NCBI GenBank assembly: GCA_963580285.1
Contig: OY757019.1
Location: forward strand, 61,772,587-61,836,586
DNA length: 64,000 bases
From: Lucinisca nassula
Taxonomy: Eukaryota > Mollusca > Bivalvia > Lucinida > Lucinidae
Direction of reading: 5' to 3'
Shown here: piece after piece, positions 53,920 through 64,000 of the stretch
How positions within the stretch are numbered: position 1 is the first letter of the stretch
How the letters are laid out: each line of letters starts with the position of its first letter
Position numbers and translations under genes: made by a program
The notes under the pieces: generated by a model
Database searches by the model: none
What the model was told of the DNA's origin: nothing
The model's input: the letters and a program-made list of their open reading frames with translations, nothing else

Positions 53920-54180
53920 CCATTCATGTGTTCGTGCGTGCGTTCCTCTGTTCATTCGTCCGTCTGTCAACAATTTATGTCGACTCTCGCAATCTCGTCA
54001 CCTATGAGGCCTACATCCATCAAACCTTCTCCAAGGCATACCAACCGGGCACTCACCTTGACCCGGTGACCTTGACCTATATTCGCACTCAATCGACTTT
54101 GACAGCTTTTACATTGACCCTCGCTATGGTGTCAGATATCAGGCCTACATACATCACCAAACCTTTTCAGGAAATATGAA
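53920..54180 (+). repeat. minisatellite with GACCTTGACCTATA units (copy A, truncated)
   Basis: After a GTGCGTTC/GTCCGTC tract, units with GAGGCCTACATCCATCAAAC, GGTGACCTTGACCTATATT. Continues longer at 61.9-62.5 kb. HINE-like organisation but no ends seen. Confidence 0.6.
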
Positions 54181-55426
54181 TATTTCTGATATATATGGCC
54201 TTTTATAGAGTGGAGGGGGTGGGACAGGGCCCCAGCACAACCGCGGGACCTTCAGGTTGGCACAAAAGCTGAGAGAAGTTTACTCAAGAAACATTTCTAT
54301 AAAAGTTTTGTCAAAATATCTGCAATGACTTGGCAGTAAATGCAATTTTTCAATTTTCCCCATTATAAGTCTATGGAAACTCTAAGTTGCCATAGCAATC
54401 AAACTAATGAGCCGATTTTTATACAAAAAAAAAAACACACACACACAAACTTTCAATCCTCTAGCCCAAGGACGCTACAGATAAAATTTGGGCCCAATCG
54501 GCCCAGTGGCTTCAGAGGAGATGTCGTTTGAAAGTGTTAACGACGCAGGCGACGACAGCGGACAATGTCCATCCTATAATTTCCCCCGGAGCCTTCGGCT
54601 CTGGTGAGATAAAAAAAAAAAAAAAAAAAGCAAGGTCGTCTTCCTTGTTCATGACTCATCGACTCAATGTCGTGCATGCACCTGTAACGTTTCATAAATA
54701 TATTCCATACGGTTTAGTACGGAAGCCTATATGTGACATTGTGTTTTGTGTAATGGTCTTTTGACTTTTGTTTTTCTCACTTTAGACATAAGAGTTTTGA
54801 ATTTTGAGTTCTGTATTTTGAGTTCTTGCTTTTTGTGTTCTTTGTTGTTTGCATTGAATACCGTGACTTCCGTATTAAAAGGCGGGATAATCAGAGAAAG
54901 CAATCGGAGGAGGCACTATCACAATGGAGAAGAAAAAGATAGAGAAGAAAAAAAGACAGACAAAAATATGAAATCGGGAATGTGAGTAACAGTTTTTTTG
55001 ATTATTTATGTGGTTTTAGCTCATTTTTGATCAGCCGACATTATCTCAACAAACAGTGACCATTCGTGCTATTTTAACCACTGACCCTGCGATGCTGAAA
55101 TTAAGTACACTGCAGGCCTTGGTCAAGAAACCGACTTCCTGATGGGACACGCAGTCTCCTGTGGGTCCTGGGGTCGCAAAGAGCCTCCTACTCATTTATT
55201 ACTAGATCTGAATAACGATTGACTAACGCTAGTGCAGTGTTGTATATCCAGTGCCAACGGTCGGCCAATTGACTTACCATATGCCAATATCTTTTATTCA
55301 ATGTCGGCCCAATATTTTCATGCTATTTGGGATCCATCTATATATCTAGGGGCCAAAGCGTCTTGGAATTTTGGAAACCCGTGCCGAAACGTCTAGGGCT
55401 AATACGTCTAGGAATATTGCTGATCC

Positions 55427-55451
55427 GGGGGGGGGGGGGGGGGGGGGGGGG
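55427..55451 (+). repeat. poly-G tract (copy B)
   Basis: 25 G against 19 in copy A. Confidence 0.95.
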
Positions 55452-58080
55452 CTAAATCGTCTACAGGGCCAAAAGGTCTAGGGCCTAAACGACTAGGGCC
55501 TAATCGTCTAGATGCAAAACTTTTTGAAATCACCGAATGTTGCTAAGTGGGCCGTTTTAACCTGGGCCGTTCTGACTAAGTGTACCTCGACCGTTTTGAC
55601 ATTTGGCCGCTTTGATCTGGGCTGTTTTGACTCTGGATCGTTTTGACTGTCAAGCCCGTGTTTTACACGATCCGTCCAAACCAAAAGCGGATTGTAAAAC
55701 GAGTGCTGCATGCTTTTTAGCTCACCATCACGTAGTGATGAGGTGAGCTTTTGGGATCACTTTTTGTCCGTCGTCCGTCGTGCGTCCGTGCGTCCGTCCG
55801 TGCGTCCGTGCGTCCGTGCGTAAACAATTTCTTCAAACGACATCTCCTCCTAAACCACTGATCGGATTTTGACCAAACTTCACAGGAATGATCCTTAGGT
55901 GGTCCCCTTTCAAAGTTGTTCAAATGGTTCCGGTCCGTTGCACATCTAGGTCACAGGAGCCAAAAATAGATTTTTTTCACTGAAAACTTAAAAAATCTTC
56001 TTCTCTGAAACCACAAGGCCCAGGTCTTTGATATTTGGTATGAAGCTTCATCTAGTGGACCCCTACCAAGATTGTTCAAATTGTAGTGCTGGGGCACAAA
56101 ATGCCCCCGCCCCGGGGTCCTTTGGTTTTACATAGGCTTATATATGGAAAACCTTTAAAAATCTTCTTCTCTGAAACCACAAGGCCCAGGACTTTGATAT
56201 TTAGTATGAAGCTTCATCTAATGGACCTCTACAAAGATTGTTCAAATAATAGTGCTGGGGCCAAAAATACCCCCGCTCCATGGCCCTTTGGTTTTACATA
56301 GACTTATATAGGGAAAATCTTTAAAAATCTTCTTCTCTGAAACCACAAGGCCCAGGTCTTTGATATTTGGTATGAAGCTTCATCTAGTGAACCCCTACCA
56401 AGATTGTTCAAATCATAGTGCCTGGGCACAAAATGCCCCCGCCCCGGGGCCCTTTGGTTTTACATAGGCTTATATATGGAAAATCTTTAAAAATCTTCTT
56501 CTCTGAAACCACAAGGCCCAGGACTTTGATATTTAGTATGAAGCTTCACTTAATGGACCTCTACCAAGATTGTTCAAATTATAGTGCTGGGGCCAAAAAT
56601 GCCCCCGCTCCGGGGCCCTTTGGTTTTACATAGACTTATATAGGGAAAGTCTTTAAAAATCTTCTTCTCTGAAACCACATGGCCTAGGTCTTCGATATTT
56701 GATATGAAGCTTCATCTAATGGACCTCTACCAAGATTGTTCAAATTATAGCCCTTGGGCCAAAAATGCCCCCGCTCCGGGACCCTTTGGTTTTACATAGA
56801 CTTATATAGGGAAAATCTTTATAAATCTTCTTCTCTGAAACCACAAGACCTAGGTCTTTGATATTTGGTATGAAGCTTCATCTATAGGACCCCTACCAAG
56901 ATTGTTCAAATTATAGTGCTGGGGCCAAAAATGCCCCCCCCCCCTCCCCCCGGGGCCCTTTGGTTTTACATAGGCTTATACAGGGATAATCTTTAAAAAT
57001 CTTCTTCTCTGAAACCGCAAAGCCCAGGACTTTGATATTTGGTATGAAGCTTCATCTAATGGACCTCTACCAAGAATGTTCAAATTATAGCCCTGGGGCC
57101 AAAACTGCCCCCGCTCTGGGGCCCTTTGGTTTTACATAGACTTATATAGGGAAAATCTTTAAAAATCTTCTTCTCTGAAACCACAAGGCCTAGTCCTTTG
57201 ATATTTTGTGTGAAGCTTCATCTAGTGGACCTATATCAAGATTGTTCAAATTATAGCCCTGGGACCAAAAATGTCCCCGCTCTCGGGCCCTTTGGTTTTA
57301 CATAGACTTATATAGGGAAAATCTTAAAAAATCTTCTTCTCTGAAACTGCATGGCCAAGGACTTTGATATTTGGTATGAAGCTTCATCTAAAGGACCCCT
57401 ACTAAGATTGTTCAAATTATAGCCCTTTGGCAAAAAGTGCCCCCACTGGGAGGCCCTTTGGTTTTACATGGACTTATATAGCGAAAATCTTCTTCTCTGA
57501 AACCACAAGGCCTAGGTCTTTGATATTTGGTGTGAAATTTCATCTAGTGGACCTCTATCAAGATTGTTCAAATTATAGCCCTGGGGCCAAAAATGTCACC
57601 GCCCTGAGACCTTTTGGTTTTACATAGTCTTATAAAGGGAAATATTTAAAAATCTTCTTCTCTGAAACTGCAAGGCCCATGTCTTTGATATTTGGTATGA
57701 AGCTTCATCTAGTGGACCTCTACCAAGATTGTTCCAAATTATAGCCCTGGGGCCACAAATGTCCCCAGCCCGGGACCCTTTGGTTTTACATAGACTTATA
57801 TAGCCCCGATGCAAATTTGGTTTTACATAGGCTTATGTATGGAATATCTTTAAAAAAATCTTCTTCTCTGAAACCGCAAGGCCCAGTTCCTTGATATTTG
57901 GTGTGTAGCTTCATCTCGACGACCTTTGCCAAGATTGTTCATATTATAGCCTTTGTTGATGTTTGGTATGAAGCTTCACCTTTAAGACCTCCCTCAGCAT
58001 TATGCACATTAAAGCCCTGGGGCCAATAATGACCCTCCCTGGGACCCACTTGTTACACTATGGATCAGGTGAGCGATCCA

Positions 58081-58102
58081 GGGCCATCATGGCCCTCTTG
58101 TG
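58081..58102 (+). terminator. internal 3' stem-loop of HINE unit 1
   Basis: GGGCCATCATGGCCC followed by TCTTG, identical to the terminal one. In Helitron-type elements this hairpin marks the replication stop; here it was read through. Confidence 0.6.
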
Positions 58103-60047
58103 TTTTATATTAGGATCACTTTTTGTCTGTCATCCGTGCGTAAACAATTTCTACAAACGACATCTCCTCCTTAACCACTGATCGGATTTTGACCAAACTT
58201 CACAGGAATGATCCTTAGGTGGTCCCCTTTCAAAGTTGTTCAAATGGTTCTGGTCCGTTGCACATATATGTCACAGGAGCCAAAAATAGATTTTTTTCAC
58301 CGAAAACTTAAAAAATCTTCTTCCCTGAAACCGCAAGGCCCAGGACTTTAATATTTGGTATGAAGCTTCACCTAGTGGACTCCTACCAAAATTGTTCAAA
58401 TTATAGTGCTGGGGCCAAACATGACCCAGCACCAGGGCCCTTTGGTTTTACACAGGCATATACATGTATAGGGAAATTCTTTAAAAATCTTCTTCTCTGA
58501 AACGCAAGGCCCAGGTCTTTGATATTTGGTATGAAGCTTCATCTAGTGGACCCCTACCAAGATTATTCATATTATAGTGCTGGGACCAAAAATGCCCCCG
58601 CCCCAGGGCCCTTTGGTTTTACATGGGCTTATATTGGGAAAATCTTTAAAAATCTTCTTCTCTCAAAACGCAAGGCCTAGGTCTTTGGTATTTGGTATGA
58701 AGCTTCATCTAGTGGACCCCTACCAAGATTGTTCAAATGATAGTGCTGGGGGAAAAATGCCCCTGCCCTGGGGCCCTTTTGTTTCACATGGGCTTATATA
58801 GGGAAAATCTTTAAAAATCTTCTTCTCTGAAACCGCATGGCCCAGGTCTTTGATATTTGGTATGAAGCTTCATCTAGTGGACCCCTACCAAGATTGTTCA
58901 AATAATAGTGGCGGGGGCAAAATGCCCCTGCCCTGGGGCCCTTTTGTTTCACATGGCCTTATATAGGGAAAATCTTTAAAAATCTTCTTCTCTGAAACCG
59001 CAAGGCCCAGGTCTTTGATATTTGGTATGAAGCTTCATCTAGTGGACCCCTGCCAAGATTGTTCAAATAATAGTGGCGGGGCCAAAGATGCCCCCGCCCC
59101 GGGGCCCTTTTGTTTCACATGGGCTTATATAGGGAAAATCTTTAAAAATCTTCTTCTCTTAAACCGCAAGGCCCAGGTCTTGGCTATTTGGTTTCAAGCT
59201 TCATCTAGTGGACCCCTACCAAGATTGTTCAAATAATAGTGCTGGGGCCAAAAATGCCCCCGCCCCGGGGCCCTTTTGTTTCACATGGGCTTATATAGGG
59301 AAAATCTTTAAAACTCTTCTTCTCTGAAACTGCAAGGCCCAGGTCTTTGCTATTTGGTATGAAGCTTCATCTAGTGGACCCCTACCAAGATTGTTCAAAT
59401 TATAGTGCTGGGCCCAAAAATGCTCCCGCCCGGGGCCCTTTTGTTTTACATGGGCTTATATAGGGAAAATCTTTGAAAATCTTCTTCTCTGAAACTGCAA
59501 GGCCTGATATTTGGTATGAAGCTTCATCTTGTGGACCTCTACCAAGATCGTTCAAATTATAGCCCTGGGGCCAAAAATGCCCCCCCCAGGGGCCCTTTGG
59601 TTTGACATAGACTTATATAGGGAAAATTTTGAAAAATCTTCTTCTCTGAAACCACAAGGCTTAGGTCTTTGATATTTGGTATGAAGCTTCAGCTAATGGA
59701 CCTCTACCAAGATTGTTCAAATTATAGCCCTGCGGCCAAAAATGCCCCTGCCTCTGGGCCCTTTGGTTTTACATAGACTTATATCGGGAAAATTTGTAAA
59801 AAATTTTCTTCTGTGATACCATAACTTGATGATAAGGCCTAGGTCTTTGATATTTGGTGTGAAATTTGATCTAGTGGACCTCTATCAAGATTGTTCAAAT
59901 TATAGCCCTGGGACCAAAAATGCCCCCGCCCCGAGACCCTTTGGTTTTACATAGGCTTATATAGGGAAAATCTTTAAAAATCCTTGGGGTCAATAATGGC
60001 CCTCCTCGGGGCCCACTTGTTACTCTATGGATCAGGTGAGCGATCCA

Positions 60048-60070
60048 GGGCCATCATGGCCCTCTTGTTT
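60048..60070 (+). terminator. terminal 3' stem-loop of HINE unit 2
   Basis: GGGCCATCATGGCCC then TCTTGTTT at the junction with AATGATGGCGTGATTTACAC, which is the continuation of the empty site. Confidence 0.65.
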
Positions 60071-60409
60071 AATGATGGCGTGATTTACACAGTTTAAGGG
60101 GATTTATATATTATTTAAAATCCAAAGTCGAAACTATTAATAATCTCGGGGGCTCTTCCGATGCCAGGACGTTGATCCATTTTTTTTTTTTGATTATTTA
60201 TTTATTTATTTTTTTTTTTTTAAGGATTAAGTACACTGCAGTACACGATCCGTCCAAACCAAAAGCGGATCGTAAAACGAGTGCTGCATGCTTTTTGAAT
60301 GATGGCGTGATTTACACATTTTAAGGGGATTTATATATTATTTAAAATCCAAAGTCGAAACTATTAATAATCTCGGGGGCTCTTCCGATGCCCCCGATCC
60401 ATTTTTTTT

Positions 60410-60440
<31 letters not shown>

Positions 60441-60656
60441 TTTTAAGGATTAAGTACACTGCAGGCCTTGGTCAAGAAACCGACTTCCTGATGGGACACG
60501 CAGTCTCCTGTAACATGTAAGGGACGTTGGCGAGGCAAGGACTTTGGTTTTTAATCAAAAGTGCTAGAAAATATTAAGGACGGTAGATAACAAAATCTTT
60601 TTATTTGTTTATTTTTTTCTGGATGGCAATAAAAAATGCAGGGTCGGCACAAAAAA

Positions 60657-60852
60657 GATGTGTGTTTCATGTTTTGACTTTTGTGTTTTAATTTTTGTGT
60701 TTCATGTTTCGACTTTTGTGTTTTGACTTTTGTTGTTTTAAGGTCTAAAAATAGCTGTGATTCCGCTAACCTTAAAACAACAAAAGTCAAAAGTCAAAAC
60801 ATGAAACACGAAAATTGAAACACAAAAGTCAAAACATGAAACACACATGTCA
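60657..60852. repeat. minisatellite palindrome (copy B)
   Basis: Copy B of the 52.7 kb palindrome with an extra AAAGTC unit in the right arm. Confidence 0.85.
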
Positions 60853-60920
60853 AATCTCAAACCACTCTCCTGGCCAATGAAACACCTTTATATGCTGTGT
60901 TGGCATACCTTTGTCATTAG

Positions 60921-61083
60921 GAAGCCTCCGTGGTGCAGTGGTTACGCTACTCGCCTTGTAAACCAGGGATCGCAGGATCGATCCCGGGCTTCTCCAGACT
61001 TTCAGATGAGTCTTTGAACCGAGGTCCCGTCTCCGTATGACCTTAGCTGTTGTTGGGACGTAAAACTCAAACACTCACTCATT
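60921..61083 (+). repeat. tRNA-derived SINE, GAAGCCTCC family (copy B)
   Basis: Duplicate of the SINE at 52956-53117, same boxes A and B. Confidence 0.85.
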
Positions 61084-61086
61084 TAT

Positions 61087-61545
61087 TGCTGTCGAGCCCT
61101 CGCCGTTATTTCATCTCTGTGTTTTTTTATTTTTGTGTTCACGGAGATGTGGCACTGATGAGTAAGGAGGCCTTCGTGCGGACTGAACAAATCATTTGTC
61201 TAAATCGCGACGGAAGTAAGGGCGAGGATTGTGGCCACGTAAAATCGATTAAAGCCCCCAAGTGGAATTCGTTTCACTGACCGTTCCAAGGCGGTTCTTC
61301 GGTCGCGGTTTAGTTTTGTTATGGTTTGTTTTTGAGTGTTTGTATCGCTTATATTATTTGTTTTGGCTATCCAATTGGCCATTTTTTGGGGAAAGTAACT
61401 GTCCTTTTGGCTTCCCGCTATTGTTGTTTCCATTAGGGTCTGTTGTTTCACGTGTTTGTTTCTTTCCCTTTGGTGTCTATGATGGGAGCTCTGTGTAAAT
61501 TGTATCGATTCCTGATCATTTCCTTCACTTTTCACTTTTTCATTT
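61087..61545 (+). repeat. PLE 3' UTR fragment (copy B)
   Basis: Duplicate of 53121-53575 with a handful of substitutions. Confidence 0.85.
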
Positions 61546-61889
61546 TTTTTTAGTAAATTTACATTTTATATTAGTGAAGGCACATATTCATACATACATG
61601 TAGTAAAAAGAAATTCAGTTTGGTCCAATAGCATGGAGGCTATTTGACCGGTCCCGGCCAAACAGTCCCCACGCTATTTGACCTGTGCCGGCCAAATTGC
61701 CACTACCTTATTTATTCTTTATTTATAATTTTGTTGTTGATTCTTAACATTTTTGATATTATTTCTTATTTGTTTCTAATAATTGTGGACTAAAAATTGT
61801 TATCATTAAGGAAGTTTGTGTGAAAACTATTTTTTTGTCAAATCTGCTTCTAGTAAGGTGCGACATAGTCGTCCAATTTTCTGCCCATT

Positions 61890-62520
61890 CATGTGTTCGT
61901 GCGTGCGTTCCTCTGTTCATTCGTCCGTCTGTCAACAATTTATGTCGACTCTCGCAATCTCGTCATCTATGAGGCCTACATCCATCAAACCTTCTCCAAG
62001 GCATACCAACCGGGCACTCACCTTGACCCGGTGACCTTGACCTATGTTCGCACTCAATCGACTTTGACAGCTTTTACATTGCCCCTCGCTATGGCGTCAG
62101 ATATGAGGCCTACATACATCACCAAACCTTTTCAGGAAACAGCCCCATGACATCCTAACCTAGCAAGCCTCTTGACCCAGTGACCTTGACCTATATTTTG
62201 CCCTCCAGTGACTTTGACAGATTTTATGTCGACGCTCGCAGTGTCATCACCTATGAGGCCTACATCCATCAAATCTTGCATGAAGCATCTCCAGGACATC
62301 CCTACCTATCACGCACCTTTAACCAATGACCTTGACCTATATTTCACGCTCCAGTGACTTTGACGGAATTAACGTCGACCAGCGCAATCTCTTCACCAAT
62401 CATGCATACATCAATCAAACCTTGCATGAAGCATTCCAAGGACACCCCGACCTGGCAGGCACCTTGACCGGGTGAACTTGACCTATATTTTACGCTCTTG
62501 TTTCTTTGATAGATTTCATG
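61890..62520 (+). repeat. GACCTTGACCTATA minisatellite, longer version
   Basis: Four to five units of about 130-150 bp: GAGGCCTACATCCATCAAA, CTTGCATGAAGCAT, CCAGTGACTTTGACAG, GACCTTGACCTATATTT. The part after 62145 is outside the duplication. Confidence 0.7.
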
Positions 62521-62905
62521 TTAATCCTCTAGATCTTGTGAGCCTCCTATCAGAGCTTCCTTTACTGTCGCCCTGACAGGTGCGATGCTGCCCTCCGCGG
62601 AATTCTTGCGCATGTTAGTAAATGTTTTAGTGGCCTTACAAAATGGCAAATCTTTTTCTGTTTTTCTGGGCCAAGAAAGTATGGAGATTGAGAGAAAAAT
62701 AGTTAGAGGGGATATTAGTTTCATGTGACCTCAAAATTGAAATCACATCATATCCTGGGCAGTGTGACAAATATTTGTTGTTTTAACATGAAATTCCGGT
62801 CATTAATGCACACCAAGTGGTAGTATACAAATTGTTCTCAGCAGGCGAGCTTTGTTTTCCGGTGACATCTCTAGTTCAAATTATAGTAATACGGATAGCA
62901 ACCAT
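62521..62905. other. no recognised feature
   Basis: Nothing recognised; a short minus frame at 62521-62724 has no motif. Confidence 0.5.
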
Positions 62906-63092
62906 ACAGTATATGAGTAGAAGCCTCCGTTGTGTAGTGGTTATGCTACTCGCCTTGTAAATCAGGGGTCGCAGGATCGATCCCGGGCTTCTCCAGACTT
63001 TCGGATGAGTCTTTAAACCGAGGTCCCGTCTCCGTATGACCTTAACTGTTGGTGAGACGTAAAACGCAAACACTCACTCACAGTATATGAGT
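62906..63092 (+). repeat. tRNA-derived SINE with 13-bp TSD
   Basis: A 161-bp SINE (62919-63079) of the GAAGCCTCC family between perfect repeats ACAGTATATGAGT (62906-62918 and 63080-63092). Box A TTGTGTAGTGG, box B GGATCGATCCC at 62974-62984, tail CACTCACTCAC. This defines the full length of the family. Confidence 0.92.
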
Positions 63093-63399
63093 GGCAACTA
63101 CTGCCTGTGAAGGATTTTTATCGCTTGCATCTATGTTCATTTTAGTTAATCGATCAAGATGATATTTTAATAAAGATTTGTTTATTATTTTTGACTGTCA
63201 TTACGTGTTATTTTGCCTCTGACTTTACATACAAACGATGGAAGGCAACGGGGCCGTACCCAAGCAAAGGTAACAGTAAAATATTTGGACAAACCTTTAT
63301 GAAGTACATTGCTCAGGAATCGGAACGCTTTCATACTGTTTAATGGTCTGGTAGTTAAATTGTTTTGTGCCCAGGCCTCCGCTCCCTTCTGACTCCATG
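63093..63399. other. no recognised feature
   Basis: AT-rich; nothing recognised. Confidence 0.45.
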
Positions 63400-64000
63400 A
63401 TGGCCCAGGCTTTAAACCGTTTATTTCTTGGTCGGGGCTTGAACTTTCATGTCTGTTTCTTGACCCATCGGGGTTTATTTTAAGGTTTCGTTTGCTCCAG
63501 TGATCTTGTATGAAGCATCGGATGTCTCAACGCGTTGGACTGTCGAGTCCTCATTCTTGAATCCCCTTAGTTTAGTGATTTCCTTGTTACCCCCAGTGGA
63601 ATTCGTTTCACTGACCGTTCCAATGCGGTTCTTCTGTCGCGGTTTATTTTTGTAATGGTTTGTCTTTGAGTGTTTGTATCGCTTATAATATTTTGGATAG
63701 CCTTTCTTGACCCATCGGGGTTTATTTTAAGGTTTCGTTTGCTCCAGTGATCTTGTATGAAGCATCGGATGTCTCAACGCGTTGGACTGTCGAGTCCTCA
63801 TTCTTGAATCCCCTTAGTTTAGTGATTTCCTTGTTACCCCCAGTGGAATTCGTTTCACTGACCGTTCCAATGCGGTTCTTCTGTCGCGGTTTATTTTTGT
63901 AATGGTTTGTCTTTGAGTGTTTGTATCGCTTATAATATTTTGGATAGCCAATTGGCCATTTTGTTGGATAGTATCTGTCCTTTTGGCTTTCTTCTATTGA
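63400..64000 (+). repeat. PLE 3' UTR with internal 247-bp tandem duplication, runs off the window
   Basis: TTTCTTGACCCATCGGGG starts at 63456 and again at 63703 (period 247). Each unit carries TTTGCTCCAGTGATCTTG, GACTGTCGAGTCCTCATTC, CTGACCGTTCCAATGCGG and TTTTGGATAGCC. The second unit continues into the normal ATTGGCCATTTTG 3' part. Confidence 0.8.

Larger units (their letters stand above)
50797..54183 (+). repeat. tandem segmental duplication, copy A (3.39 kb)
   Basis: From TTTCTGATATATATGGCC to CACCAAACCTTTTCAGGAAA. The same sequence restarts at 54184 in direct orientation with only scattered substitutions and homopolymer length changes (for example 19 versus 25 G in the poly-G tract). 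It includes the 5' half of the reversed HINE, minisatellites, a palindrome, a SINE, a PLE 3' UTR and part of another HINE array. Confidence 0.92.
55719..60070 (+). mobile_element. dimeric HINE-like element with about 166-bp minisatellite
   Basis: 5' end: hairpin AGCTCACCATCAC / GTGATGAGGTGAGCT, then GGGATCACTTTTTG and a GTCCGTCGTGC microsatellite, then AAACGACATCTCCTCC. Body: about 12 units of 166 bp (AATCTTCTTCTCTGAAACC, GGTATGAAGCTTCATCTAGT, CCAAGATTGTTCAAAT, GGGGCCCTTTGGTTTTACAT). A complete 3' end lies at 58063-58102 (GGATCAGGTGAGC, stem-loop GGGCCATCATGGCCC, TCTTG). A second unit lacking the 5' hairpin follows with about 10 repeats and the same 3' end (60031-60070). The many short frames in it are periodic artefacts. 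Confidence 0.85.
54184..62145 (+). repeat. tandem segmental duplication, copy B (with 4.6 kb extra)
   Basis: Repeats copy A; offset 3375-3387 bp up to 55.7 kb and 7965 bp after 60.5 kb. The extra DNA is the dimeric HINE-like insert (55719-60070) plus a local duplication of about 240 bp of the insertion site (60071-60300 region). Confidence 0.92.

Noticed and set aside
56086..59236. Family of near-identical 70-residue frames
   Set aside because: Periodic artefacts of the 166-bp minisatellite; no start context or conserved domain.

Overview
This window looks like non-coding, transposon-dense nuclear DNA of a marine invertebrate, most likely a bivalve mollusc. That is an inference from repeat content: Penelope-like retroelements, hammerhead-ribozyme tandem repeats, pearl/HINE-type Helentron derivatives with GTCC/GTCT microsatellites, molluscan-looking tRNA SINEs, and a TTAGGG-type interstitial telomeric repeat. 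I find no credible host protein gene, no tRNA/rRNA gene and no prokaryotic feature. Nearly every longer open frame is a decayed transposon protein or an artefact of simple or satellite DNA.

Layout. 0-5 kb: Tc1 fragment, tRNA SINEs, a solo hammerhead-ribozyme repeat, an internally deleted mariner, a HINE-like element split by a SINE with an 11-bp target-site duplication (TSD) and by an 80-bp palindromic transposon with a 10-bp TSD. 5-7.5 kb: 5'-truncated Penelope-like element (PLE) with a 3' UTR that recurs six more times. 7.6-9.8 kb: HINE-like element with a 5-unit array. 10-15 kb: microsatellites, palindromes and a 1-kb foldback transposon stuffed with SINEs. 15-19 kb: two AGCTCACC-type HINEs. 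19-22.3 kb: microsatellites and a minisatellite interrupted by a poly(A) retrocopy. 23.5 kb: SINE with 13-bp TSD. 25-26 kb: 383-bp tandem array with three hammerhead motifs. 28-30.5 kb: rearranged non-LTR reverse-transcriptase (RT) pieces. 32-36 kb: reversed HINE array, telomere-like repeat and unassigned DNA.

36.3-49.5 kb is one degenerate I-like non-LTR element (endonuclease, RT, RNase H; minus strand), split by three insertions: a 213-bp tRNA SINE, a 7.5-kb block bounded by an 11-bp TSD that carries a second (CR1/jockey-like) retrotransposon, and a full-length dead Tc1 transposon inserted at TA. The CR1-like element is itself split by a 261-bp tandem array with two hammerhead ribozymes. 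50.8-62.1 kb is a direct tandem duplication of about 3.39 kb; its second copy carries a 4.35-kb dimeric HINE-like element for which the first copy supplies the empty site. 62-64 kb: a further SINE with 13-bp TSD and a duplicated PLE 3' UTR.

The most interesting system is the hammerhead repeat family: five copies of a 44-nt type I hammerhead at three loci, in two related tandem monomer types (383 and 261 bp), beside a PLE. This is the arrangement expected of metazoan retrozymes, small non-coding circular-RNA retroelements thought to borrow PLE machinery.
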